From: Candidatus Poribacteria bacterium
Lineage (GTDB): Bacteria > Abyssobacteria > SURF-5
DNA length: 16,888 nucleotides
Direction of reading: 5' to 3'
Assembly (NCBI GenBank): GCA_016215705.1
Contig: JACRIR010000187.1
Span: 1-16,888, forward strand
A model generated the notes under the pieces. It searched no databases, had not been told where the DNA came from, and worked only from the letters and a program-made list of their open reading frames with translations. This document shows positions 1-10,669 of this stretch, in pieces. The number at the start of each line of letters is the position of its first letter. Position 1 is the first letter of the stretch. The position numbers and the translations under genes are program-made.

Positions 1-141
1 CAATTCCGACCCACCCAGGAAAAGTGGCCGGAATCGGCTCGGAACACCGGCCGAATTCCCCTCGGAATGGTGGCCGGATTCACGTCGGAACAGTGGCCGG
101 TTTGGCCTCGGAATGGTGGCCGGATTGCGTCGGAATACGCA
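1..141. mobile_element. Tip of an IS21-like insertion sequence, continuing off the left edge
   Basis: The first 141 bases are built of direct repeats of the form TCGGAAnnGTGGCCGGATT. They end abruptly in ...GGAATACGCA exactly where an IS1182-type transposase reading frame stops making sense. Read from the minus strand, the element begins TGCGTATTCCGACG. A 5'-TG tip followed by several internal copies of a binding repeat is what IS21-family ends look like. No transposase gene of this element lies in the window, so the family assignment is an inference from end structure only. The junction at 141/142 splits what was probably a Met codon of the interrupted gene. Confidence 0.5.
18..141. repeat. 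Tandem direct repeats, 23-bp period, about 5.5 copies
   Basis: The GGAA core recurs at 18, 41, 64, 87, 110 and 132, a spacing of 23, 23, 23, 23 and 22 bases. The consensus is about TCGGAAYRGTGGCCGGATTNNC. Copies starting near 62 and 108 share TCGGAATGGTGGCCGGATT exactly; the others differ at several positions, most strongly at 41. The last copy at 132 keeps only CGGAATA. Two turns of helix per unit would put a bound protein on roughly the same face each time, as expected of transposase-binding repeats at an IS end. Confidence 0.9.
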
Positions 142-620
142 ATGTTCGACTCGATGTGGACCGAGTCCAGCCGTTGATTCCTGGTGTCCACGGAGAAGAC
201 CCGGGCCAGCTTGTCGGTGATCTGGGAAAACAGGACGGTGTCCAGTTTCTTTTCGATCAGGATCCCACGCATCGTCCACAACGTCCTGGGGCAGATGTAC
301 TTGGCGGCGTCCGACTCCCCGTCAAGGTCCAGTGCGTAGTGCCACTCGATGGAGAAGGCCAGTTGCCGGATCGTCTCCTCGTCGTCAAGATCAAGCATCT
401 GCTGGAAGATCAAGGCGCCCAAAGTGGTGTACATCTCCTTGGTGGGGCGCCCGAATGCCTCGTCGAACGCGGGGGCTATCTTCTCGACGGGCAGTTCCGG
501 AAGAATCTCCCGGCGGAAGAAACCAGCCCAGGAATCGTCGAGGAGTTTGCGCCTTTTGGGTCCCATGTGGGCCCATTTGTCAAAAAGGGAGCCGGTTTTA
601 CAGTCCCGTGCGTGGAACAT
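142..620 (-). pseudogene. IS1182-type transposase, N-terminal fragment (3' part lost)
   Basis: Starting at the ATG at 620, behind a GGAGAA Shine-Dalgarno, the minus strand encodes a protein beginning MFHARDCKTGSLFDKW. It has a DUF772-like N-terminal transposase domain, including LGALIFQQMLDLDDEETIRQ and later RLDSVHIESN. This matches DDE transposases of the IS1182 group, in which a DSVHIKSNM-like stretch is typical. After about 159 codons the frame runs into the 23-bp repeat array and stays open to the window edge, encoding only repeat-derived residues. The DDE catalytic core that should follow is absent, so the gene is dead here. The cause is most simply insertion of the repeat-ended element at 141/142. 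Reading frames on the opposite strand are shadows. Confidence 0.8.
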
Positions 621-692
621 GCGTTTCTCCGGTAATTCTTTGATATTACACGGGATTTTAGCGTATGTTGGCATGGGAAGTCAAGCGGAAAG

Positions 693-714
693 AGGCGAAA
701 ACGCCTTGTTTTTC
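693..714 (+). terminator. Possible Rho-independent terminator hairpin
   Basis: AGGCG at 693-697 pairs with CGCCT at 702-706 around an AAAA loop, followed on the plus strand by TGTTTTTC. It lies between the end of the phospholipase C-like gene and the transposase fragment, both on the minus strand. In that direction the hairpin is followed only by a weak CTTTCC tract. It could end the phospholipase transcript or insulate it from reading from the IS side. The stem is only 5 bp, so the call is tentative. Confidence 0.45.
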
Positions 715-723
715 AAGAAATTA

Positions 724-1608
724 TCACCGCGTGAGTTTTTGCGGGGCCATCATGTCCTGCCTTTCGATGGCGACGAGCAACTGACCCCAAATTTCGATAA
801 CCTTCGATACGGCTTTGTCGAATACATCCTCACGGAACCTTCCCGTCTTGCCATTTGGCAACCGGACATTCTCAATGAATCGACTTCTTTCGTATGCGGT
901 AATATCTTTGACCCGCTTGTAGGCGAAGTTTTTCTCCTCACGAGCATGTCTGAATAAAGCCCCAGGATCTTCTGCACTACCAATCCTCGACAGAAAATTC
1001 TCATGCCAACCGTCCGGTTGAATATGGTCGAATTTGTCCTCTCCTCCAGGGTGGTTGGCTTTCAATATTTCTGTCCAATAGCTCCGGATGGCAGGGTGTA
1101 TGGCCTCATCGCCGTTCGGGCCCGAACATAGCTTCAGTAACTCCAAATATTCTGAGTATCGAAGCTCAGTCCCTTTGATCTCCTGAAAGATGTAGCTGTC
1201 CTGGATCATTTCGCAATGCTGATGTTCTTTTGAGTTGAAATGATAAGGTCCGACGATGGCGTTGACCATGGGATGAACGATTATGTCGGCGATGACATGG
1301 CTAATAAATCCGCAAAACCAGGAAAGGCAGATCTCGTACTCCTCACCTTTTCGATTGAGAAGGTTAGTGGCGGCAACTTTGAGGAACTCTCCAGTGTTCT
1401 CGTAGTGCATCCGGTCAGCCCAGGTGTGTATTTTGATCATGCCGCTGAGAAGATCGGTGAGATAGGGATAATCCGGGCCCGCAGCCCCCAGGTTGACGAA
1501 ATGATTCTTCCCCAAGATGATGTTGAAATTAAGACCCTTGTGGCCCATTTTTCTGCACTTATCGAGGGCGTCTTCGACGATCATCCAGTGCGTGAAGGTT
1601 CCTGCCAT
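724..1608 (-). CDS. Zinc-dependent phospholipase C family protein
   Basis: This 294-residue protein has the layout of the zinc-dependent phospholipase C/S1-P1 nuclease fold (PF00882 type). It starts MAGTFTHW, then has GAAGPDYPY (D46) and H68. A helix GFISHVIADIIVHP carries H104, D108 and H112, and the HxxxE pair H129/E133 follows. In the family such residues hold a cluster of zinc ions and hydrolyse phosphodiester bonds of phospholipids. No signal peptide is visible, so it would act in the cytoplasm, possibly on the inner membrane face. There are two adjacent ATGs. The one at 1608 lies 5 nt from AGGAGG (1614-1619) and the one at 1611 only 2 nt, so 1608 is preferred. It stands alone, divergent from the regulator gene at 1902. 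A role as a defence effector is inferred from the neighbourhood only; the true substrate is unknown. Confidence 0.75.
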   Translation of the reverse strand: MAGTFTHWMIVEDALDKCRKMGHKGLNFNIILGKNHFVNLGAAGPDYPYLTDLLSGMIKIHTWADRMHYENTGEFLKVAATNLLNRKGEEYEICLSWFCGFISHVIADIIVHPMVNAIVGPYHFNSKEHQHCEMIQDSYIFQEIKGTELRYSEYLELLKLCSGPNGDEAIHPAIRSYWTEILKANHPGGEDKFDHIQPDGWHENFLSRIGSAEDPGALFRHAREEKNFAYKRVKDITAYERSRFIENVRLPNGKTGRFREDVFDKAVSKVIEIWGQLLVAIERQDMMAPQKLTR

Positions 1609-1613
1609 CATGG

Positions 1614-1619
1614 CCTCCT
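1614..1619 (-). promoter_or_regulatory. Shine-Dalgarno AGGAGG that decides the phospholipase start
   Basis: A perfect AGGAGG on the minus strand sits 2 nt before one ATG (1609-1611) and 5 nt before the next (1606-1608). Normal spacing favours the second ATG. Confidence 0.7.
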
Positions 1620-1767
1620 GCTTGATGCGAGTTTCGTTAGCATTTATACACTATATGCATGATAATCTTTCTTTATGCAAAAAGCAAGATAATAACAGGT
1701 TGGCCAGCAATTATTTATAAATCATTGATTATATTAATTATATATGTTGTGTAACTGTTGTAATATG

Positions 1768-1787
1768 GCGCCCTTGGGAAGGGTCGC
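1768..1787. other. Hairpin in the divergent intergenic region
   Basis: GCGCCCTT at 1768-1775 pairs with AAGGG-CGC (1779-1783 and 1785-1787, with T1784 bulged) around a GGG loop, giving 8 base pairs. No T-run follows on either strand, so it is not a normal terminator. It lies in the otherwise AT-rich 290-base spacer between the phospholipase C-like gene and the XRE/ImmA gene, 115 bases before the latter. It could be part of the 5' leader or a protein-binding site. The function is unknown. Confidence 0.4.
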
Positions 1788-1837
1788 AAGAGCATCCAGA
1801 TGAATCTCAGCGTTAATGGGTGGAGTCTAAGAAATGA

Positions 1838-1859
1838 CTTGCATATTATTTGTTGCAAG
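1838..1859. promoter_or_regulatory. Inverted repeat, candidate operator of the XRE/ImmA gene
   Basis: CTTGCA (1838-1843) and TGCAAG (1854-1859) form a perfect 6-bp inverted repeat with a 10-bp spacer, centred about 53 bases before the ATG at 1902. XRE-type regulators often bind such short dyads at their own promoter. Autoregulation by the HTH protein encoded directly downstream is a reasonable but untested inference. No convincing -35/-10 pair could be fixed nearby, though the region 1700-1765 is very AT-rich. Confidence 0.4.
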
Positions 1860-1901
1860 ATATTCTGGCGATAGGAGAAGGCCGTACCAGGGAGGGGGAA
1901 T

Positions 1902-3056
1902 ATGACGACTGCGCGGAAAAAGGATTTTAACCGAACCGTTGGTGAACGTATCCGGATAGGCCGGGAGGCGCTCGGGCTTAACCAAAAGCAGCTTTCCGAT
2001 AGTCTGGGATTTAAGGATAGGCAGACAATATCGGCGATCGAAAACGGTCAACGAAAGGTGTCTTCTGCTGAGCTCCTCTCACTCATCACAGTCCTCAAAA
2101 AAGACCTCGAATATTTCACCGATCCATTTCGCCTTGATACGAAGATTTTGTTTAGTTGGCGTGCACAGGCTGCTCCAGAGGATCTTTATGCATTCGAGGA
2201 AAGAGCGAAATCCTGGATCGCGGCCTATTGTGTTCTCGGAGAGGAACTCGGCGAAATCTCAAGTCCTCTGCAATCTCGGCTTGGTTTGACATTCAAGAGT
2301 TCCTTTGAGGATGCGTGGGATGCCGCGGAACGCTTAATCGAGACATGGGGGCTCGGATCACGCCCGGCGCCGGAGTTGGCCCAAGTTGTCGAAAATCAAC
2401 TCGGGATATTGATCCTAAACGTAGAAATGGGAGGTGCCTCTATCTCGGGGGCTGCTTGTCATATACCTGAGTTCAACGCAATACTTGTCAATCGGCGAGA
2501 ACGAGAAGGGCGAAGGAGATTCGACTTTGCCCATGAACTCTTTCATCTCCTCACTTGGCAAACCATGCCCCCAGAGTACATCGATACGGAACAACCGTCG
2601 GGGAGCAAAGCAAAGCGAATAGAGCGGCTCGCGGACAATTTCGCGGGTGCCATCTTGATGCCTCGTGCTGCTATAGAGGAATGTTGGAACCAGAGAGGCG
2701 GTGTGGAAATCCATGAATGGATTCATCGGACAGCGGATGATTTCGGTGTAACCGAGCTAGCTCTCTTCAACCGACTCAGAGCACTCACATTGTTATCGTC
2801 CGCTGAAGCAGCGCGCATCGGTGGAGATGGTTTAACTCCAAAGAGACGAATACCGAATGAGCAAAATATCCCGGTTCTCTTTTCGAAGAGGTTCATGCAA
2901 CGCATCGTGAAGGCCTTGGACAAAGGACTTATTTCGGAGCGCCGTGCCGCCAAGCTCCTGGACCTTTCACCTGAAGAGATGTGGCAGGTTATGGGCACGT
3001 ACGGTCTGCAACCCGCCGACGATCTGATGTCAACCAACGATGCTGAAACGCAATGA
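1902..3056 (+). CDS. XRE-family regulator fused to ImmA/IrrE metallopeptidase
   Basis: This is a 384-residue two-domain protein. Residues ~12-66 form an XRE-type helix-turn-helix (GERIRIGREALGLNQKQLSD, then RQTISAIENGQRKVS). Residues ~150-270 are an ImmA/IrrE (COG2856) peptidase domain with the zinc motif H211-ELF-H215 inside DFAHELFHLL, and downstream acids E241/D245 in ERLADNFAGAILMP. The last ~60 residues (SKRFMQRIVKAL... ISERRAAKLLDLSPEEM) look like a second small helical or HTH-like segment. In this family the peptidase typically cleaves a repressor or partner after a signal, often DNA damage. The start follows GGGAGGGGG at good spacing. The next gene overlaps its 3' end by 17 nt, so the two products are probably a functional pair. 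A dyad at 1838-1859 may be its operator. Confidence 0.85.
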   Translation: MTTARKKDFNRTVGERIRIGREALGLNQKQLSDSLGFKDRQTISAIENGQRKVSSAELLSLITVLKKDLEYFTDPFRLDTKILFSWRAQAAPEDLYAFEERAKSWIAAYCVLGEELGEISSPLQSRLGLTFKSSFEDAWDAAERLIETWGLGSRPAPELAQVVENQLGILILNVEMGGASISGAACHIPEFNAILVNRREREGRRRFDFAHELFHLLTWQTMPPEYIDTEQPSGSKAKRIERLADNFAGAILMPRAAIEECWNQRGGVEIHEWIHRTADDFGVTELALFNRLRALTLLSSAEAARIGGDGLTPKRRIPNEQNIPVLFSKRFMQRIVKALDKGLISERRAAKLLDLSPEEMWQVMGTYGLQPADDLMSTNDAETQ

Positions 3057-3546
3057 CATTGTATTTCTCGATTCCACAGCGATCTTTGAAGCGCACCGTA
3101 CGGGGATTTGGAAGCATTTGATCGTTGCCTTTCGACTTGCGACCGTTGAGAAATGCGTTGAAGAGGCGGACACTGGGAATCTCGTGGGAAATCCGATCCA
3201 GGTTGATACCGCCGAGCTGCGAAAGAGAGCGAGTGTCCACCGCGTTGATGAGAAAACCATTGTTGATGCGATGGTGGCCAGCGATTATCAACTATCGATT
3301 CTCGATGAGGGTGAGAAGGAGTTGCTCGCCTGCGCTTACGGTCAACAGGGCGGGGCCTGGTTTCTTTCCTCCCAGGACAAAGCCTGCTTACGTGTTGGGA
3401 CGAGACTGGGGATGATAGAACGATTTGTTTCGCTCGAAGAAATGGCCAATGTTGCTGGCATCCGTCCCCGAATTCCTTTCAGAACTCATTTCACCAAGAA
3501 GTGGTTATTGGGAATGCGAACCAAGTGCAGGTTGGGGGTGTTATAA
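3040..3546 (+). CDS. PIN-like domain protein (putative toxin RNase)
   Basis: This 168-residue product has the acid pattern of PIN-fold nucleases. D11 follows strand 1 (DIVFLDST), E41/E42 lie in a helix (ATVEKCVEEA), D89/E92 lie in LDEGEKELLACAY, and D113 lies in FLSSQDKACL. The LDEGEKE stretch resembles PIN families such as DUF3368/DUF4411. Pairing of an XRE-COG2856 protein with a PIN toxin is an arrangement described for toxin-antitoxin loci. The ATG lies 17 nt inside the preceding gene with no clear Shine-Dalgarno, which suggests translational coupling to it. The predicted role is metal-dependent cleavage of RNA, held in check by the upstream protein. The C-terminal ~35 residues are basic and not recognisable. 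The PIN assignment rests on motif reading alone. Confidence 0.6.
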   Translation: MLKRNDIVFLDSTAIFEAHRTGIWKHLIVAFRLATVEKCVEEADTGNLVGNPIQVDTAELRKRASVHRVDEKTIVDAMVASDYQLSILDEGEKELLACAYGQQGGAWFLSSQDKACLRVGTRLGMIERFVSLEEMANVAGIRPRIPFRTHFTKKWLLGMRTKCRLGVL

Positions 3547-3682
3547 AAAATTCCCCTTGGCGTTTTCTTCGTTTATATCTTTATCTAATCTGTTACTCCA
3601 TCGGTGAGAAGGGGGAAGATATTTGCACGGAAGGAACGGGGAAATATATAAGTAGAAATATCCACCAATAATCGGGGGAACG
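3547..3682 (+). other. Intergenic spacer before the hsd operon
   Basis: These 136 bases separate the PIN-like gene from hsdM and presumably hold the hsd promoter. The left half is AT-rich (a TTGGCG at 3557 and T/A-rich hexamers around 3573-3588), but no -35/-10 pair has both good sequence and good spacing. GGGGGAA lies just before the hsdM ATG and is a strong ribosome-binding site. No coding sequence was seen. Confidence 0.4.
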
Positions 3683-5239
3683 ATGGCCCGACCTAAAAAG
3701 AATAGTGAAAATGGAGCAACCCTCGGATTCGAGGCCAAGCTCTGGGCCGCCGCTGACGCATTGCGCAATAACATGGACGCGGCCGAGTACAAGCATGTCG
3801 TTCTTGGCCTGATCTTCCTCAAATACATATCTGACGCGTTCGAAGCCAAGCATGCCGAACTCGTATCCCAGAAGACTAAGGGTGCTGATCCGGAAGACTC
3901 TGATGAATACAGGGCAACCAGCATCTTCTGGGTCCCGAAGGAGGCGCGTTGGTCACACCTGAAGGCCAGCGCTCCGCAGCCCACCATCGGAACGCTGGTT
4001 GACGATGCAATGAGCGCCATCGAGCGAGACAACCCCTCGCTCAAGGGTGTGCTGCCAAAGGAATACGCCCGTCCCGGCCTCGACAAACAGCGGCTCGGCC
4101 AGATCATCAACCTTGTCAGCGACATCGCTATGGGCAGCACTGCTGATCGCGCGAAAGACACATTAGGCAGGGTTTACGAATACTTCCTCGCGCGGTTTGC
4201 CAGCGCGGAAGGGAAGAGTGGCGGGCAATTCTACACTCCATCGAGCGTGGTGCGGGTGTTGGTGGAGATGCTTGCCCCCTACAAGGGCCGAGTCTACGAT
4301 CCCTGCTGCGGATCGGGCGGCATGTTTGTCCAGAGCGAGAAGTTCATCGAGATCCACAGCGGCAAGCTCGGCGACATCTCCATCTACGGGCAGGAGTCCA
4401 ACTACACCACCTGGCGTCTCGCCAAGATGAACCTCGCCATTCGCGGCATCGACGCCAATCTCGGCGACGGGTCTGCTGACAGCTTTCACCGCGATCTGCA
4501 CCCCGATCTCAAGGCCGACTACGTGCTGGCCAATCCACCCTTCAACGACAGCGATTGGCGGGGGGAACTACTCAAGGACGACAAGCGGTGGGTCTACGGC
4601 ATGCCGCCAGCGGGCAACGCTAACTACGCTTGGGTCCAGCACTTCATCCACCACCTCGCGCCCACGGGTATCGCGGGTTTCGTACTCGCCAACGGCTCCA
4701 TGTCGGCCAACCAATCGGGCGAGGGGGATATCCGCAAGGCAATCATTGAGGCCGACCTCGTAGACTGCATGGTGGCGATGCCTGGACAGCTCTTCTACTC
4801 GACGCAGATCCCGGTCTGCCTTTGGTTCCTCGCTCGCGAACGGAAGAACGGGCGGTTCCGCCATCGTCGATGTGAGACGCTCTTCATCGATGCACGCAAG
4901 ATGGGGACGTTGGTCGACCGCGTCCATCGCGAGCTGACCGACAATGATATCGCGAAGATCGCCGGTACTTACCACGCTTGGCGCGGAGATAGGGGAGCGG
5001 GCGGATACGCCGACGTGCCCGGCTTCTGTAAATCCGCCAAGCTGGACGAAATCCGAAAGCACGGCCACATCCTAACACCCGGCCGCTATGTCGGCGCCGA
5101 GGCAGCCGAGGACAACGGAGAGCCGTTCGACGAGAAGATGCAGCGCTTTGTGGCGCAACTACGCGAACAGCAGGCCGATGCCGCGAAACTCGACGCTGCC
5201 ATCGCCGCCAACTTGAAGGAGCTCGGGTATGACGGGTGA
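3683..5239 (+). CDS. hsdM: Type I restriction-modification methyltransferase subunit HsdM
   Basis: This 518-residue protein has typical HsdM length. The N-terminal helical HsdM_N domain (~residues 14-150, with [20 protein letters not shown] and [16 protein letters not shown]) is followed by an N6-adenine methyltransferase core. Motif I for AdoMet binding is DPCCGSGG at 206-213. The catalytic motif IV is NPPF at 284-287. With HsdS it forms the M2S enzyme that methylates adenine at the bipartite recognition site, and with HsdR the restriction complex. The start follows GGGGGAA. The gene overlaps hsdS by 11 nt and opens the operon. All key motifs are present, so it is probably active. Confidence 0.97.
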   Translation: MARPKKNSENGATLGFEAKLWAAADALRNNMDAAEYKHVVLGLIFLKYISDAFEAKHAELVSQKTKGADPEDSDEYRATSIFWVPKEARWSHLKASAPQPTIGTLVDDAMSAIERDNPSLKGVLPKEYARPGLDKQRLGQIINLVSDIAMGSTADRAKDTLGRVYEYFLARFASAEGKSGGQFYTPSSVVRVLVEMLAPYKGRVYDPCCGSGGMFVQSEKFIEIHSGKLGDISIYGQESNYTTWRLAKMNLAIRGIDANLGDGSADSFHRDLHPDLKADYVLANPPFNDSDWRGELLKDDKRWVYGMPPAGNANYAWVQHFIHHLAPTGIAGFVLANGSMSANQSGEGDIRKAIIEADLVDCMVAMPGQLFYSTQIPVCLWFLARERKNGRFRHRRCETLFIDARKMGTLVDRVHRELTDNDIAKIAGTYHAWRGDRGAGGYADVPGFCKSAKLDEIRKHGHILTPGRYVGAEAAEDNGEPFDEKMQRFVAQLREQQADAAKLDAAIAANLKELGYDG

Positions 5240-6602
5240 CTCAGTCACAGTATACAGGCCGCTGCATCTTCCATCGAGATTCGGCGACCTGCCTGTTGGC
5301 TGGTTGTGGATGCGGCTTGATGATGCATGCGACGGCGTATTCGATTGTCCCCACTCAACTCCGAGGTTAGTCGATACCGGCCCATATGTTGTCCGCAGTC
5401 AAGACATAATCACCGGTGTATTCCGAACGGAAAAAGCAGCACGTGTTTCAGAGGAGACCTACAAGGAACGCACGTCGAGAGTTGTTCCTGCGCGGGGTGA
5501 CCTTCTTTACAGTCGCGAAGGAACTTATTTCGGAATTGCGGCTGAGGTGCCGGATCGGACTCGCGTTTGTCTCGGTCAGAGGATGGTTTTGATAAGGCCG
5601 AAATCCAGCGTGGTCGATTTTAAATTTCTATACTATTGGATGAACTCACAAATCATGGCCTCGCATATTCACGGTTATCGTGATGGGACCGTTGCTGAAC
5701 GACTCAATCTGCCGACGATTCGCGCACTTCCCGTTCTTGTCCCGCCGCTTCCCGAACAACGCACCATCGCCCGTATCCTGGGCATGTTGGACGACAAGAT
5801 CGAACTGAACCGGCGGATGAGCGAGACACTGGAAGCGATGGCGCAGGCGCTCTTCAAGTCGTGGTTTGTGGACTTCGACCCCGTCCGCGCCAAAGCCGAA
5901 GGCCGCGACCCCGGTTTCCCCAGAACCCTCGCCGACCTCTTCCCCACCCGTCTCGTGGACTCTGAACTTGGCGAGATTCCGAAGGGGTGGACTATCGGAA
6001 CTATTGGTGATCTTGCAAGCCGCATCATGGAAAAGATCGAAGACCCCACCGACTGGCAGGAAGAATCCTTGATCGACCTGAGCCGCATGCCTCAGAAGTC
6101 GATTGCATTGAATGAATGGGGACTCGGCGCAGAATTGACCACTTCCGTTACTCAATTCAGGGCGAAGGACACACTGTTTGGTGCAATCCGGCCCTATTTC
6201 CATAAGGTAGGTATTGCACCGATAAATGGAGTGACGAATGTCTCGGTGTTTGTACTGCGAGCAAAGCAGGAAGCAGACTGGCCATTTATCGCGATGCTCT
6301 CTTCGATGACCGATACGGTAAATTACGCCACACGCGTGGCGAAGGGTACGAAAATGCCGGTCGTCAGCTGGCCGGATTTTCAGAACTACTCATTTCCGTT
6401 CGCGCCAGCGCATATCCGCGCTGCTTTTTGTCGCATATCCGAGCCGATGCTTGATCGGATCACCAGTAACATCAAAGAATCACATGCGCTCGCTGCTACC
6501 CGCGACACGCTTCTGCCCAAGTTGATTTCCGGTGAGCTACGGATGACTGACACTGACGAATTCATCGGCGTGAGTGGTCTTCATTCTATGAGAGGGGACT
6601 GA
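5229..6602 (+). CDS. hsdS: Type I restriction-modification specificity subunit HsdS
   Basis: This 457-residue protein has the usual two-half layout. Target-recognition domain 1 (~residues 12-170) begins with [16 protein letters not shown] and ends at [14 protein letters not shown]-type residues. The first conserved coiled-coil spacer follows (~180-225, with [19 protein letters not shown] and [14 protein letters not shown]). Domain 2 starts at [16 protein letters not shown] (~250), and the closing helix ends in [16 protein letters not shown]. The two recognition domains differ, so the site should be asymmetric and bipartite; its sequence cannot be read from the protein. About 20 residues after LISGELRM form an unusual tail. 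Its ATG lies inside the hsdM end, giving coupled translation, and a TIR-like gene begins 3 nt after its stop. Confidence 0.95.
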   Translation: MTGDSVTVYRPLHLPSRFGDLPVGWLWMRLDDACDGVFDCPHSTPRLVDTGPYVVRSQDIITGVFRTEKAARVSEETYKERTSRVVPARGDLLYSREGTYFGIAAEVPDRTRVCLGQRMVLIRPKSSVVDFKFLYYWMNSQIMASHIHGYRDGTVAERLNLPTIRALPVLVPPLPEQRTIARILGMLDDKIELNRRMSETLEAMAQALFKSWFVDFDPVRAKAEGRDPGFPRTLADLFPTRLVDSELGEIPKGWTIGTIGDLASRIMEKIEDPTDWQEESLIDLSRMPQKSIALNEWGLGAELTTSVTQFRAKDTLFGAIRPYFHKVGIAPINGVTNVSVFVLRAKQEADWPFIAMLSSMTDTVNYATRVAKGTKMPVVSWPDFQNYSFPFAPAHIRAAFCRISEPMLDRITSNIKESHALAATRDTLLPKLISGELRMTDTDEFIGVSGLHSMRGD

Positions 6603-6605
6603 ACT

Positions 6606-6995
6606 ATGGCTATTAAAAGAGCATTTATCAGTTTCGATTTCGACCACGACGAGGATCTTCGCAATCTACTGGTTGGCCAGTCAAAGCACCCAGATTCGCC
6701 GTTCGAGATCAAGGACCGCTCACTCAAGGAGCCACTAACGGGAGACTGGAAGGAGAAAGTGCGACGGCGTATGGACAATGTCGATCTCATGATCGTCATT
6801 TGTGGTGAGTTTACACACACAGCGGTTGGCGTCGCGGCAGAGCTCACTATCACGCGCGAGGCGAAGAAGCCGTATTTTCTACTTTGGGGGCGAAATGGTA
6901 AGACCTGCACCAAGCCGACCTCGGCGCTAACTGCGGACAAGATCTACGAGTGGACATGGCCCACCGTGAAATCACTTATCGGAGGCGCGAGGTAG
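6606..6995 (+). CDS. TIR-like (MTH538/ThsB-type) domain protein
   Basis: This 129-residue single-domain protein begins MAIKRAFISFDFDHDEDLR, the strand-and-loop start of MTH538-type TIR-like domains (PF08937 type, as in Thoeris ThsB). DSPFEIKDRSLKEP (30-43), DWKEKVRRRM, the hydrophobic strand VDLMIVICGEFTHTAVGVAAEL (59-80) and the KPYFLLWG strand follow. E79, in the helix after the THT loop, is at the position where TIR NADases carry their catalytic glutamate. Relatives make cyclic ADP-ribose-type signals from NAD on phage infection. Others of this subtype are only binding domains, so activity is inferred. It lies 3 nt after hsdS and 3 nt before a membrane-protein gene, with GAGAGGGG as ribosome-binding site. 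No ThsA-like SIR2/SLOG partner is present. Confidence 0.75.
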   Translation: MAIKRAFISFDFDHDEDLRNLLVGQSKHPDSPFEIKDRSLKEPLTGDWKEKVRRRMDNVDLMIVICGEFTHTAVGVAAELTITREAKKPYFLLWGRNGKTCTKPTSALTADKIYEWTWPTVKSLIGGAR

Positions 6996-6998
6996 GAC

Positions 6999-7489
6999 AT
7001 GGCTGAAAAGCCTCCTTTGAAACTCATTCAGCACACTAAGGAAAGCTACGGAGAGCGATTCACTGAGGATTTGTTCGAGCAGTATAAACTATACATAGCG
7101 TCTGCGGAAAAGATCAGTGAGCGGCGAGTGTCGGCGAACAATTATCTTCTGACTGTTAACGCCTTCCTCGTCACGTTCTATGGGTTGTTGGCCACGAGTC
7201 AGTACAAGGGCTATTGGACGATCCTCGTGCCTGTCGCAGGAATACTGGTCTCGCTGAATTGGCACCGCATTATTACCTCATATCGCGACCTCAATATGGT
7301 GAAATACCAAGTTATTCACGAACTTGAGCGGCACATGCCGGCGGCGCTCTTTGACTATGAATGGGAAAAAGCGGAGGAAGGCAGAGGCAAAGCGTACCAT
7401 CCGCTATCGCATTTAGAAAGGTGGGTTCCTATCATTTTTATGGTTCTCTATGTACTAATTGCTGTCATCGGCGTGCTGGAAAGCGGGTA

Positions 7490-7490
<1 letters not shown>
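6999..7490 (+). CDS. Small three-helix membrane protein (RipA/SLATT-like)
   Basis: This is a 163-residue protein. A soluble amphipathic N-terminus (1-46, [19 protein letters not shown]) precedes hydrophobic helices at ~48-65 ([16 protein letters not shown]) and ~72-86 ([15 protein letters not shown]). A soluble loop follows (~90-140), and then a third helix at 142-161 ([19 protein letters not shown]). The layout resembles small RipA-family octameric membrane proteins and SLATT-type pore effectors associated with nucleotide-signalling defence; this is recognised by shape and short motifs, not by a search. Placed 3 nt after the TIR-like gene, and ending in TAATG so that its stop overlaps the hsdR start by 1 nt, it is best read as the membrane effector partner of the TIR-like protein. 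No signal peptide is needed. The inference of pore formation is untested. Confidence 0.65.
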
Positions 7491-10636
<3,146 letters not shown>

Positions 10637-10669
10637 ACACGAGATGAAGCCGAACATTCAGGGCGTGGA

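Noticed and set aside
18-141. A CRISPR-like array suggested by regular repeats
   Set aside because: The units are directly tandem with a 23-bp step and no unique spacers, and they end at a transposase gene junction.
24-957. Long plus-strand reading frames (up to ~200 codons) at the left edge
   Set aside because: They are antisense shadows of the transposase fragment and the phospholipase C-like gene; their translations show no domain and they lack ribosome-binding sites.
3530-3575. A terminator after the PIN-like gene (GGGG...CCCC with T-rich sequence)
   Set aside because: The stem is only 4 bp with a loop of more than 12 bases, and the T-run is interrupted.
7361-7489. A 43-residue N-terminal extension of HsdR
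   Set aside because: It is the alternate-frame reading of the membrane-protein gene; HsdR homology begins at the ATG at 7490.
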